NCBI RefSeq assembly: GCF_008274585.1
Contig: NZ_VTRT01000001.1
Coordinates: forward strand, 434,001-498,000
DNA from: Pedobacter sp. BS3
GTDB taxonomy: Bacteria > Bacteroidota > Bacteroidia > Sphingobacteriales > Sphingobacteriaceae
Reading direction: 5' to 3'
Length of the DNA: 64,000 bases
A program made the translations under genes and the position numbers. The notes beneath the pieces are model-generated. The model had not been told where the DNA came from. It searched no databases and saw only the letters and a list, made by a program, of their open reading frames with translations. Below, in pieces: positions 16,296 through 24,591 of the stretch (positions within the stretch are counted from its first letter, which is position 1; the number at the start of each line of letters is the position of its first letter).

Positions 16296-16632
16296 TTTTT
16301 ATGAAATTTTGATAAAAAATATACCTGAAAAATGTATTTATCAATTTTTAATAGCAAAAAATGCTTTCAATTGTCAAATTTTTAACGATAAATATTTTAT
16401 TTATGGATTTTTTTGATAGAAATATGGAATAATTTCACTTTTTATTGAAAAAACGTCTATTGTTTCATTGAAAAATTCAAGCTTTTTATGAAAGTGTTAG
16501 AAAATTGAAAGGTTTCACAAAGAAGAATGAGCGGTTATTGCAAAAAGCCAAAAACAAAACTGGATTTTAGTGCGATTTGCAATAAAAAGCTAATAAACTT
16601 TAAATTTTAGCGGGATAAAGGCAAAAAGTAAT

Positions 16633-16971
16633 TTATGAGAATAATATTCTTACCAATCGCAGTAAGTTCTCTTTGTCAATGCTACTTTCTTCAGACTTAT
16701 CATAAAGAATAAGCATATTAACTATTGTACCTGTTTTATGCTCATCTATAAGGTAGGTGATAATACGGTATCCTCCACTTTTTCCTTTTCCCTTGCTTTC
16801 AACAGCTAATCTAATTTTATATAAATTATTTCCGAGACTAATTCCCAAGGTAGGATTTTCAAGGAGTTCTTTTTCTAAGGCTTCTAAATCGGCAACTAAG
16901 GAGCGGTGTTTTCTCTTATATATTTTTAATCGTTTATAAAATATGGTAGTGTAAGATATGCTGTTTTTCAT
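16633..16971 (-). CDS. RelE/ParE-superfamily toxin
   Basis: The 112-residue basic protein matches the RelE/ParE fold: a helical N-terminus (FYKRLKIYKRKHRSLVADLEAL), the central strand NNLYKIRLAVESKGKGKSGGYRIITYLID with the typical Lys/Gly-rich turn and GGYR, and IVNMLILYDKSE. Such toxins cleave mRNA on ribosomes or poison gyrase; which applies here cannot be told. It overlaps the upstream antitoxin by four bases (ATGA). The pair sits right behind the nir leader, where small toxin-antitoxin cassettes often land. Confidence 0.85.
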   Translation of the reverse strand: MKNSISYTTIFYKRLKIYKRKHRSLVADLEALEKELLENPTLGISLGNNLYKIRLAVESKGKGKSGGYRIITYLIDEHKTGTIVNMLILYDKSEESSIDKENLLRLVRILFS

Positions 16972-17159
16972 TTCATATCTTTCAAGGTTAAACCCTTTCG
17001 TTTTCCCTGCCGTATTAATTTAACTTCTTTTAAGGCTTCAGCTAACTCAGCATTGATATCTGGTGTATCATTACCCAATACTTTTGCATTGAATCTTTTT
17101 AAAATTTGCAATAGTAAGTCTTTGTCCTTGTCGGCAATTTGAACAGTTAAGGTAGCCAT
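16968..17159 (-). CDS. Antitoxin of the RelE/ParE pair
   Basis: This 63-residue protein starts with a short strand (MATLTVQIADKDKDLLLQIL) and continues as a charged helix ending KRKGLTLKDMK, as in small type II antitoxins that cover their toxin with a C-terminal helix. Its stop overlaps the toxin start. Upstream there is a -7 element TATATTTG overlapped by a short palindrome, which fits autorepression by the complex. Confidence 0.8.
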   Translation of the reverse strand: MATLTVQIADKDKDLLLQILKRFNAKVLGNDTPDINAELAEALKEVKLIRQGKRKGLTLKDMK

Positions 17160-17166
17160 AGCTATA

Positions 17167-17183
17167 ATATTTACACAAATATA
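17167..17183 (-). promoter_or_regulatory. Promoter -7 element and small palindrome of the toxin-antitoxin pair
   Basis: TATATTTG on the minus strand (17176-17183) matches TAnnTTTG and lies 16 bp before the antitoxin ATG. It overlaps the palindrome ATATTT-ACAC-AAATAT (17167-17182), a probable operator. Confidence 0.5.
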
Positions 17184-17217
17184 AACAATAAATTTTGAGG
17201 GTGAATAAGGCTGTGAT

Positions 17218-18120
17218 TCAGTGCTTTTTATATCCCTTATTTATCCAGTAAACACCGCTTAACGTAACTATTAATGCCAGCCAGGTAACCCAGGTCATAC
17301 GCTCGTTCAAAAACAGGGCTCCGAGCAATAATGCAATAAAGGGGTTGATATAGGCATAAATGGAAACCAGTGTTACCGGTAGTCGCTCAAGCGCATATAA
17401 AAAACAAGTATAGGTAAATAACGAACCGATTATAATTAAATAGATAAGCGCATACCAGCTGCTTGCGCTTACGTGATGTATCTCGTTAAGATCATCAAAA
17501 AGCAAGCCCATAATGACCAGGAAAAAACCTCCGGAGCACAACTGAATAGCTGCGTTGACCAATGCGGGGGTAGTGGTAGGTTTAAATTTGGTATATATGT
17601 TACCAAACGCCCAGGCCAGGCAAGCCAGAAAAGCGACCACAATTCCTGTAAAATAATCCTGGTTATTCAAATCTTTCAGGTTATCACGAAATATAAGTAC
17701 AATGCCAATACATCCTAAAAGCAATCCCAGCAATACGTGCTTATTCGGTAAGGTTCTGTTTTTGTTGGCCGCGAAATTGATGAGCGTTACATAAACCGGC
17801 ATTACGGAGGTAATAAGCGCCGCTAACCCGCTTGGAATATAACGCTCGCTCCATCCCATTACACCATTACCCAATGCAATCATGAGTACGCCGGGAACAG
17901 CCTGCCGTACCAGGTTTATTTTGGTAAGAGTGCTGAGCTTTCCACTTATATACAAGTAGACAATAAGCAGTACGCCTGCCGTGGAGTGACGGATTCCCGA
18001 GAACAGCAGCGGAGGAAAAGTGGTTACCCCAATCCACATGGCGAAATAAGTTGTTCCCCATACGATGCAGACCACTGCAAGCGCCAGGTAGGCTTTGGTA
18101 TTTTCGCGGGTTGAAACCAT
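17218..18120 (-). CDS. EamA/DMT-superfamily permease
   Basis: The 300-residue protein has ten predicted membrane helices in two EamA repeats (about 8-140 and 150-295). Signature stretches include VCIVWGTTYFAMWIGV and YAYINPFIALLLGALFLNE near the end of repeat two. These drug/metabolite transporters export amino acids, metabolites or toxins; the substrate cannot be read from sequence. A TTG at 18129 is in frame, but ATG 18120 is the better start. It stands alone between the toxin-antitoxin pair and a REP-like element. Confidence 0.9.
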   Translation of the reverse strand: MVSTRENTKAYLALAVVCIVWGTTYFAMWIGVTTFPPLLFSGIRHSTAGVLLIVYLYISGKLSTLTKINLVRQAVPGVLMIALGNGVMGWSERYIPSGLAALITSVMPVYVTLINFAANKNRTLPNKHVLLGLLLGCIGIVLIFRDNLKDLNNQDYFTGIVVAFLACLAWAFGNIYTKFKPTTTPALVNAAIQLCSGGFFLVIMGLLFDDLNEIHHVSASSWYALIYLIIIGSLFTYTCFLYALERLPVTLVSIYAYINPFIALLLGALFLNERMTWVTWLALIVTLSGVYWINKGYKKH

Positions 18121-18209
18121 AGTAAGCAATTTAGCTACTGTATCATTAGCAGTGGCCGAAAGAATAAATATAACGACTGACGATAAAAGTTAAAGAAGGC
18201 GTTTCAAAC

Positions 18210-18313
18210 TTACAGTCACGCTGACCCCGAAGTCTCGGAGGGAGCGTCTGTAGCCATGATAAAAATCAATCCTTCGACAAGCTCAGAATGACCATAGTTG
18301 GTTTTTGAGATAC
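18210..18313. repeat. REP-like element family 1, copy 1
   Basis: This stretch is similar along its whole length to 29330-29429: TTACAGTCACGCT, then a hairpin region (18218-18247, imperfect here), TGTAGCCA, CCTTCGACAAGCTCAGAATG and a tail with TTTTTGAGATA. It is an intergenic dispersed repeat. Confidence 0.75.
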
Positions 18314-18350
18314 CTTCAATTATCTCATCGTAAAAATGCTAAATGCTATT

Positions 18351-20135
18351 TTACAAAGCCGTTTTTATCTTCAGCTCATCCAGTTGTTCGTTAGAGATGG
18401 TTGATGGCGAATCGATCATCACATCACGGCCTGAATTGTTTTTCGGGAAAGCGATCACATCGCGAATGCTGTCTAAACCGGCAAACAGCGAACACAGGCG
18501 GTCGAAGCCGAAGGCAATACCTCCGTGCGGTGGAGCGCCGTATTCAAAGGCATCCAGTAAAAACCCGAACTGATTTTGGGCTTCTTCGGGAGTAAAGCCA
18601 AGATGTTTAAACATGAGCGATTGCAGTTCGCGATTGTGTATCCGGATAGAGCCTCCGCCAATTTCGGTGCCGTTCAGCACCATGTCGTACGCGTTGGCCC
18701 GTACGTTGCCGGGATTAGTATCCAGCAGGGCGATATCTTCCGGCTTGGGCGATGTAAACGGATGGTGCATGGCGTGATAGCGGCCGGTTTCTTCATCCCA
18801 TTCCAGCAGCGGAAAATCAACAACCCAAAGCGGTGCGAAGGTATCTTTATCTCGTAAGCCTAAGCGGTTACCCATTTCCAGGCGCAGCTCATTCAGTTGT
18901 TTACGCACCTTATCACCGGTGCCAGCCATTACCAGGATCAGATCGCCGGGAGCGGATTGGAATGCCTCGCTCCATTTTTGCAGATCATCCGGGGTAAAGA
19001 ATTTGTCTACCGATGATTTCAGCGAGCCGTCTTCGTTGTGACGCATATAGATTAACCCAGTGGCGCCAATCTGCGGCCGCTTTACAAAATCGGTCAGCTC
19101 GTCTAACTGTTTACGGGTATAATGTGCGCATCCTTTGGCGTTAATACCCACAACTACATCAGCATTTTCAAACACCGGGAACGAAAGTTCGCCGGAGCCT
19201 TTCCAGGTTGCTGGCGCTTTATCATTAGATAGCGAAGCGTTTTTCAGCTCTACAAACTGCATTCCGAAACGGATATCGGGTTTGTCTGAACCATACAGCC
19301 GCATGGCATCGGCATAGCTCATGCGTGGAACTTCGCCTAAATCGATATTTTTAACGGCTTTGAACAGGTGCTTAATTAATCCCTCAAACAGGTTCAGGAT
19401 ATCTTCCTGCTCAATAAATGCCATTTCGCAGTCTATCTGTGTAAATTCCGGCTGACGGTCGGCACGCAGGTCTTCATCGCGGAAGCATTTTACTATCTGG
19501 AAATAGCGGTCAAAGCCGGACACCATCAGCAGTTGTTTGAACGTTTGCGGCGATTGCGGCAAGGCATAAAATTCGCCGGGGTTCATGCGGCTGGGCACTA
19601 CAAAGTCGCGGGCGCCTTCGGGTGTAGATTTAATCAGAACCGGGGTTTCTACTTCCAGGAAATTCTGTCCGTCAAGATATTTACGTACTTCCTGCGCCAT
19701 TTTATGGCGAAGCACCAGGTTGTTCCGCACCGGGTTACGGCGCAGGTCAAGATAACGGTATTTCATGCGCAGGTCGTCGCCGCCATCGGTTTCATCTTCT
19801 ATTAAAAAGGGAGGGAGCTTGGCCGCATTCAGCACCTGTAACGCTGAAACCTTGATCTCAATTTCGCCGGTAGGCAGCTTAGGATTTTTGTTGGAACGCT
19901 CAATGACCTTTCCGGTAACCTGAATGACAAATTCACGGCCTAATTCACGTGCTTTACTGCGGAGGCTTTCGTCATCGTCGGTATTGAAGGTAAGCTGGGT
20001 AATGCCGTAACGGTCGCGGACATCAATAAATGTCATGCCGCCAAGGTCACGCGATTTTTGTACCCAACCTGTTAAAGTAACTTCTTTACCAATGTCATTC
20101 CGGTTTAACTCGCCGCAAGTATGTGTTCTTAACAT
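18351..20135 (-). CDS. aspS: Aspartyl-tRNA synthetase
   Basis: The 594-residue class II synthetase charges tRNA-Asp. It has the N-terminal OB anticodon-binding fold ([26 protein letters not shown]), motif 2 around [21 protein letters not shown], the bacterial GAD insertion, and motif 3 [15 protein letters not shown] near the C-terminus. Length is typical of the bacterial type. A TACTTTTG -7 element lies 22 bp upstream of the start. It is probably a single-gene unit. Confidence 0.98.
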   Translation of the reverse strand: MLRTHTCGELNRNDIGKEVTLTGWVQKSRDLGGMTFIDVRDRYGITQLTFNTDDDESLRSKARELGREFVIQVTGKVIERSNKNPKLPTGEIEIKVSALQVLNAAKLPPFLIEDETDGGDDLRMKYRYLDLRRNPVRNNLVLRHKMAQEVRKYLDGQNFLEVETPVLIKSTPEGARDFVVPSRMNPGEFYALPQSPQTFKQLLMVSGFDRYFQIVKCFRDEDLRADRQPEFTQIDCEMAFIEQEDILNLFEGLIKHLFKAVKNIDLGEVPRMSYADAMRLYGSDKPDIRFGMQFVELKNASLSNDKAPATWKGSGELSFPVFENADVVVGINAKGCAHYTRKQLDELTDFVKRPQIGATGLIYMRHNEDGSLKSSVDKFFTPDDLQKWSEAFQSAPGDLILVMAGTGDKVRKQLNELRLEMGNRLGLRDKDTFAPLWVVDFPLLEWDEETGRYHAMHHPFTSPKPEDIALLDTNPGNVRANAYDMVLNGTEIGGGSIRIHNRELQSLMFKHLGFTPEEAQNQFGFLLDAFEYGAPPHGGIAFGFDRLCSLFAGLDSIRDVIAFPKNNSGRDVMIDSPSTISNEQLDELKIKTAL

Positions 20136-20157
20136 AATCCTTTTTTCTGCTGAAGTG

Positions 20158-20165
20158 CAAAAGTA
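20158..20165 (-). promoter_or_regulatory. -7 element (TACTTTTG) of aspS
   Basis: TACTTTTG on the minus strand matches TAnnTTTG, 22 bp upstream of the aspS start codon. Confidence 0.45.
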
Positions 20166-20224
20166 TAATTTTTTGAGAGATGTTAACCGGTTTAAATCTA
20201 AAGGAAAGCCAGCTTTGTTATTTA

Positions 20225-21010
20225 TTACAGCTCTACTTCACCCCTAAACACAAACTTAGCCGGTCCTTCCAGAAATACGTCTGAAAAACGCTGCCCGTCA
20301 AAGTGAAAACGGATATTAAGGTTGCCGCCTAACACCCGTATAGGTGTACTGATATTGCCCGTCAATCCTTTTTCTATGGCCATAGCCATAGCAACGGCTG
20401 TAACGCCGGTTCCACAGGCGTATGTTTCATCTTCTACGCCGCGTTCAAAGGTGCGTACGAAGTAGTGATCGCCAAAATCTTCTACAAAATTTACGTTGAT
20501 GCCTTCTTGCTTATACGTTTTGTTATTGCGGATGGCATATCCATCGTGATAAACATCTTTTTGCTGAAGATCTTTGGTTAACAGTACATAATGCGGCGAA
20601 CCGGTATTGAGCACATACGCTTCGCCGTCGCGATTTACCTGCGCTACTTCTATCATTTTCAGACTGATACGCTCGCCATCTTCTGAAATTTTGGCATAAT
20701 GCGGCCCGTCAACTGCCAAAAAGTTCGTTTCGTTAGGAATCAGCTTCAAATCGTGTGCGAAGGCTACAATACAACGCCCGCCATTACCGCACATGCTGCC
20801 CGGGCGACCATCGGCATTATAATAGATCATTTCGAAATCATAGCCGGCCTTAGCTTGCAACAGCATTAAACCATCCGCTCCGACACCAAAATGCCGGTTA
20901 CAGATACGGGCAACAGTATCGGGGCTAAAGATATCGTAGTGTGCGTTTCTGTTATCAACTAAAACAAAATCGTTGCCTGCACCCTGGTATTTGTAAAAAT
21001 CTAATTTCAT
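20225..21010 (-). CDS. dapF: Diaminopimelate epimerase
   Basis: The 261-residue enzyme interconverts LL- and meso-diaminopimelate for lysine and peptidoglycan. The catalytic Cys pair is visible in MCGNGGRC and in [10 protein letters not shown], the thiolate couple of the family, and the start [20 protein letters not shown] is the conserved N-terminus. A TTG at 21043 is open in frame, but ATG 21010 fits the family. The gene is divergent from degQ, and the 299-bp gap carries the degQ promoter. Confidence 0.97.
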   Translation of the reverse strand: MKLDFYKYQGAGNDFVLVDNRNAHYDIFSPDTVARICNRHFGVGADGLMLLQAKAGYDFEMIYYNADGRPGSMCGNGGRCIVAFAHDLKLIPNETNFLAVDGPHYAKISEDGERISLKMIEVAQVNRDGEAYVLNTGSPHYVLLTKDLQQKDVYHDGYAIRNNKTYKQEGINVNFVEDFGDHYFVRTFERGVEDETYACGTGVTAVAMAMAIEKGLTGNISTPIRVLGGNLNIRFHFDGQRFSDVFLEGPAKFVFRGEVEL

Positions 21011-21142
21011 TCGTATGGGGATATTTACCTGCAAATTTGACAATAAGTATTGAATTGCCTGTCATAATGGATTAATAAAAGCTGGTTGTTGCTTTAAAGT
21101 ATAATGGTTTAACAATTTTTAACATAAAATACCGGGTTCAAA

Positions 21143-21175
21143 GTTGCAGAAAGGCCTGAAGTGGTATTAAATTTG
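21143..21175 (+). promoter_or_regulatory. Promoter of degQ (GTTG-N21-TAAATTTG)
   Basis: The -33-like GTTG at 21143-21146 and the -7 element TAAATTTG at 21168-21175 are 21 bp apart, close to the Bacteroidota spacing. The 5' leader would be about 130 nt. Confidence 0.5.
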
Positions 21176-21309
21176 AATACGTAATCCGGACAAGGGCTTA
21201 AATTGATAGTAAATCAATGCGGGTTAGCAGGAAAACGGAGATGAAGATGGTTATTCCTCTCAAATCGAAGTTTCCGGGCTTCGCACATTAAAAAAAATAA
21301 TTTATTAAT

Positions 21310-22824
21310 ATGAAAAAGATAGCAATAACTCTTTTAACCGCATTTGTTGGCGGTGCAGTTGCTGTGGGGGCGTATAAGCTTGTGGAGAATAAATACGCCG
21401 ACACTGCCAGTTTAGAAGAAAAACAAAAGGTTTATTTTACCAACAATCCCCAGAGCATTACATCGTCAACGGGGCAGCTGGATTTTACCCAGGCGGCCGC
21501 GGCCGTAACGCCGGCTGTGGTGCACATTAAAACAACATACAAAGGACAGCAGGGCAACGGTGCGGGCGACCCGTTTGATGACATGTTTAACGACTTTTTC
21601 GGTGGCCGCCGCCGTCAGGCAACACCTGTTATGGCTTCTGGTTCGGGGGTAATTATTTCTGACGATGGTTATATTGTAACTAACAACCACGTTGTGGAAG
21701 ATGCTACGGATATCAGCGTAGTTCTTACCGATAAGCGTACATTTAAAGCTAAGGTTATCGGCCGCGACCCGAATACCGACCTTGCCTTAATAAAGGTTTC
21801 GGCTACTAAGCTGCCGGTTGTAAAATTCGGTAACTCAGACAATGTTCGTGTAGGCGAATGGGTATTGGCAGTTGGTTATCCGTTTACCTTAAATACTACG
21901 GTAACCGCCGGTATCATCAGTGCCAAAGGTCGCCAGATCGGTATTTTAGGCCAGTCTGAATCAAATCCGTACCAACGCCGAAGCGGCCCGCAGGTCAATA
22001 CCGCTATTGAATCGTTTATTCAAACCGATGCCGCTATAAACCGTGGTAACAGTGGTGGCGCTTTGGTCAATACCAATGGCGAGCTGATCGGTATTAATGC
22101 GGCTATTGCTTCGCAAAGCGGTAATTACGAAGGTTATGGCTTTGCCATCCCCATTAACCTGGCCAAAAAAGTGCTGGATGATTTCATGAAATATGGTACT
22201 GTAAAACGTGGTTATATCGGTGTTAGCTTCAGCGAGCTGGATGCCGACCGGGCTAAACAATTGGGTGTAACCGAAATCAACGGTTTATATGTCAACCAGA
22301 TAGTACCGGGTAGCGGTGCCGAAGCTGCCGGACTGAAAAAAGGTGATATCATTACCAAAGTAGATGGTAACAAGATCTATGCTTCGTCTGATCTCCAGGA
22401 ACGTGTAGCACGTTTGCGTCCCGGTGATAAAATTAACATTACTTATCTGCACGATGGTAAAGAGCGTACGGTAAATATTACATTGAAAAGCGAAAGTGAA
22501 TCGCAATTAGCCGGAACCTCGGGCCGCAGCTCAGAAGAAGTATACAACAAGCTCGGTGCAAGCTTTGCTCCGTTAAGCTCAGCTCAAAAACAACGGTACC
22601 ATATTAATGCAGGTGTGGTTGTTTCGGAAGTACGTCCCGGCGGATTTTTTGACCAGATTGAAATTCCACGTGGAACTATCATTACTTCCATCAATGGTAA
22701 ACCCGTTAATAAAGTTGACGATATAGACGCTGCTATATCTGATATGCGGGGTGATATGATGCGTGTTAACGGCATAGCGCCGGATGGCTCTAAGGTTGCC
22801 TATAATTTCCAGATAGATAACTGA
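21310..22824 (+). CDS. degQ: DegP/DegQ (HtrA) periplasmic serine protease
   Basis: The 504-residue protein has an N-terminal membrane anchor or signal (about 5-25), a trypsin-like domain with the catalytic triad His in VTNNHVVEDA, Asp in DPNTDLALIKV and Ser in NRGNSGGALVN, and two PDZ domains (about 285-375 and 400-500). HtrA proteases degrade or refold damaged envelope proteins. A Gly/Phe/Arg-rich LA-loop-like stretch (DDMFNDFFGGRRR) lies near residue 90. It has its own promoter and a strong terminator. Confidence 0.96.
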   Translation: MKKIAITLLTAFVGGAVAVGAYKLVENKYADTASLEEKQKVYFTNNPQSITSSTGQLDFTQAAAAVTPAVVHIKTTYKGQQGNGAGDPFDDMFNDFFGGRRRQATPVMASGSGVIISDDGYIVTNNHVVEDATDISVVLTDKRTFKAKVIGRDPNTDLALIKVSATKLPVVKFGNSDNVRVGEWVLAVGYPFTLNTTVTAGIISAKGRQIGILGQSESNPYQRRSGPQVNTAIESFIQTDAAINRGNSGGALVNTNGELIGINAAIASQSGNYEGYGFAIPINLAKKVLDDFMKYGTVKRGYIGVSFSELDADRAKQLGVTEINGLYVNQIVPGSGAEAAGLKKGDIITKVDGNKIYASSDLQERVARLRPGDKINITYLHDGKERTVNITLKSESESQLAGTSGRSSEEVYNKLGASFAPLSSAQKQRYHINAGVVVSEVRPGGFFDQIEIPRGTIITSINGKPVNKVDDIDAAISDMRGDMMRVNGIAPDGSKVAYNFQIDN

Positions 22825-22848
22825 TAATTGAATATATCCCATAGTGAT

Positions 22849-22888
22849 AAGGGGGCTGCACTTAAAAAGTTGGCCCCCTTAATTTTTT
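22849..22888 (+). terminator. Terminator of degQ
   Basis: AAGGGGGC (22849-22856) and GCCCCCTT (22873-22880) form an 8-bp stem followed by AATTTTTT. Confidence 0.85.
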
Positions 22889-22915
22889 AATGGCTAAAGA
22901 CTATATTCGTTAAAC

Positions 22916-23554
22916 ATGATCTTCCTGCTCGATAAAGACAGTGATCTTCCCGATCCGGCTCTGGCCGAAGATGATGGTCTGCTGGCCGTAGGCGGCGATT
23001 TATCGACCGAACGGCTACTTTCTGCCTATCGCAAGGGCATTTTTCCGTGGTATGCTGACAATACACCTATACTCTGGTACGCTCCGCACCAGCGTTTTGT
23101 GCTGTTTCCAGATAAGGTAAAGGTCAGTAAAAGCATGAAGAAAGTAATGCGATCTAATATTTTCCGGATAACATTTAACCAGGCTTTTGCCGATGTGATC
23201 AGGCAATGTGCCGCTGTATCCAGGCAGGGACAAGACGGAACCTGGATAACTGCCGACATGCAGCAGGCCTACATAACTTTACATGAAAAAGGTTATGCTC
23301 ACTCCGTTGAGGTATGGCAAAACACAGATTTGGTCGGCGGTTTATACGGCGTTGAGATCAACACCGTATTTTGCGGCGAAAGCATGTTCAGTAAACAAAG
23401 CAATGCTTCAAAAGCAGCGTTGGTATGGCTTTGCAAAAACAGGCACTACACTTTAATAGACTGCCAGGTTTACACCGGGCATTTAGAGCGTATGGGTGCG
23501 CAATATATACCAGCATCAGCTTATATGGGTTTTTTAAACGAAGGTGATAATTGA
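22916..23554 (+). CDS. aat: Leucyl/phenylalanyl-tRNA-protein transferase
   Basis: The 212-residue enzyme adds Leu or Phe to N-terminal Arg or Lys of substrate proteins, marking them for ClpS/ClpAP degradation by the N-end rule. Family patterns are LLAVGGDLSTERLLSAYRKGIFPW, WYAPHQRFVLFP and GGLYGVEINTVFCGESMFS. Length is normal. It starts 28 bp after the degQ terminator and is read in the same direction, but is probably transcribed separately. Confidence 0.95.
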   Translation: MIFLLDKDSDLPDPALAEDDGLLAVGGDLSTERLLSAYRKGIFPWYADNTPILWYAPHQRFVLFPDKVKVSKSMKKVMRSNIFRITFNQAFADVIRQCAAVSRQGQDGTWITADMQQAYITLHEKGYAHSVEVWQNTDLVGGLYGVEINTVFCGESMFSKQSNASKAALVWLCKNRHYTLIDCQVYTGHLERMGAQYIPASAYMGFLNEGDN

Positions 23555-23619
23555 ACATTGGCATCCGGTTGCAGAGGTCTTGAAAATTGAACTGAGGAAT
23601 AATTTTTACTGCAGTAGCA

Positions 23620-23853
23620 TCACATCTTTTTTTTAGCCTGAATTTCATGAGCGGCCTCAAGCAATTCGAGCAGATATACATAGAATGTTAACAGTTCGTA
23701 TCGTTTGCTTTCCGGCTGTTTTGCAAAACTATCACTCGCCATAATAGTTACACATTCCCACAATATTGCTTTACTTTTTTCCGGGCTAAAGCGAAGAAAG
23801 AAATCTTTTAAGGTGTTAATAGCTGTTTGTCTTTTGGTTTCGCTATCCATCAT
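23620..23853 (-). CDS. Unknown 77-residue helical protein divergent from an XRE regulator
   Basis: The product is all-helical by appearance (NTLKDFFLRFSPEKSKAILWE, then LLTFYVYLLELLEAAHEI) and has no known motif. A -7 element TACCTTTG (23876-23883) sits upstream, immediately next to a 22-bp palindrome, which supports it as a real, regulated gene. The first two codons are both ATG (23853 and 23850). The divergent neighbour is an XRE-type repressor, so the two may form a regulatory or toxin-antitoxin-like pair; this is inference. Confidence 0.65.
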   Translation of the reverse strand: MMDSETKRQTAINTLKDFFLRFSPEKSKAILWECVTIMASDSFAKQPESKRYELLTFYVYLLELLEAAHEIQAKKKM

Positions 23854-23875
23854 TATACTCTTTAGGGCGGTTGTA

Positions 23876-23907
23876 CAAAGGTATAATTCTTAGTTATGAC
23901 TAAGAAT
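23876..23907. promoter_or_regulatory. -7 element and 22-bp palindrome between divergent genes
   Basis: On the minus strand TACCTTTG (23876-23883) matches TAnnTTTG. Next to it ATTCTTAGT-TATG-ACTAAGAAT (23886-23907) has exact 9-bp arms. It is the probable operator of the XRE protein encoded at 23943. Confidence 0.6.
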
Positions 23908-23942
23908 ATAAAAGTAAAAAATTTTCCTACTTGCAACTGTAC

Positions 23943-24200
23943 ATGGCAAAGAAATCGGCATTTGAATTAGCAATTGTTGACAGGGTAAGGGAAATGAGAA
24001 AAAAATATAAAAAATCTCAAACCTATATTGCCATGATTCTCGATGTTACAGATGGTTACATTGGGCAAATTGAGAGTACAAAATCGGCAAGTATGTATAC
24101 TTATGACCAATTAAATAAAATTGCCATAGAGTTTAATTGCAGCCCAAAAGACTTCATGCCCGAAGAAGCCAGTCCAATTAGCACAAACATTAAAGATTAA
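23943..24200 (+). CDS. XRE-family HTH regulator (1)
   Basis: From ATG 23943 the 85-residue protein is a single helix-turn-helix domain: VREMRKKYKKSQTYIAMILDVTDGYIGQIES is the Cro/C1-type DNA-binding core, with a variant helix 2 (QTYIAMIL). The C-terminus is short and polar. It probably represses itself and the divergent 77-residue gene through the palindrome at 23886-23907. Upstream codons from 23931 are open but unlikely to be used. Confidence 0.85.
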   Translation: MAKKSAFELAIVDRVREMRKKYKKSQTYIAMILDVTDGYIGQIESTKSASMYTYDQLNKIAIEFNCSPKDFMPEEASPISTNIKD

Positions 24201-24245
24201 TTTAACCCCCGGCTTATTAAAGTCAATAATGACAATAATACCCTT

Positions 24246-24280
24246 GTATTGGAAATGAGGATATTATTGTTCCACTTTTG
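24246..24280 (+). promoter_or_regulatory. Promoter of XRE gene 2 with shared 13-bp motif
   Basis: ATTGGAAATGAGG (24248-24260) overlaps the -33 position. A -7-like CACTTTTG (24273-24280) lies four bases before ATG 24284. The same 13-bp motif stands at the matching place before the DUF4153 gene. Confidence 0.5.
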
Positions 24281-24283
24281 TTT

Positions 24284-24535
24284 ATGAAATATTACAGAGA
24301 CGATATTTTTATTAAACAGTTAGGCAAGCGTATTATCGCACTGCGGAAAGGGAGAAATGTTACGCAGGAAGAATTAGCTGCAAGAACAGGTTTTGAATTA
24401 AAACAGATAGGGAGAATTGAAAGAGGAGAAATAAATACAAGTATCAGCCACATACATGCAATTGCAAAAGCGCTGGAGATTGAATTGAAAGAAATGTTTG
24501 ATTTTGACGCTGGTAATCAGGCAAGACGGTACTAA
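24284..24535 (+). CDS. XRE-family HTH regulator (2)
   Basis: The 83-residue protein starts at ATG 24284 (a TTG at 24278 lies inside the probable -7 element). It is one Cro/C1 HTH domain: LGKRIIALRKGRNVTQEELAARTGFELKQIGRIERGE, then a dimerisation-type tail AKALEIELKEMF. It precedes the DUF4153 membrane protein by 56 bp in the same direction, and both have the motif ATTGGAAATGAGG in their promoters, so it may control itself and the membrane protein. Confidence 0.87.
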   Translation: MKYYRDDIFIKQLGKRIIALRKGRNVTQEELAARTGFELKQIGRIERGEINTSISHIHAIAKALEIELKEMFDFDAGNQARRY

Positions 24536-24545
24536 TATATAATGC

Positions 24546-24576
24546 ATTGGAAATGAGGTATATTTCATTAAATTTA
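24546..24576 (+). promoter_or_regulatory. Promoter of the DUF4153 gene with shared 13-bp motif
   Basis: ATTGGAAATGAGG (24546-24558) is an exact copy of 24248-24260. TAAATTTA (24569-24576), one base off TAnnTTTG, follows at promoter spacing. Confidence 0.5.
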
Positions 24577-24591
24577 AAAGAAATTTAGGGT

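Larger units (their letters stand above)
16091..16632. other. AT-rich 540-bp leader of nirB
   Basis: There is no plausible gene. The stretch is visibly far richer in A and T than its surroundings. It holds a 13-bp inverted repeat 45-81 bp upstream of nirB (16135-16147 and 16159-16171) and an 18-bp perfect palindrome at 16278-16295. No clean TAnnTTTG element for nirB was found. Confidence 0.6.
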
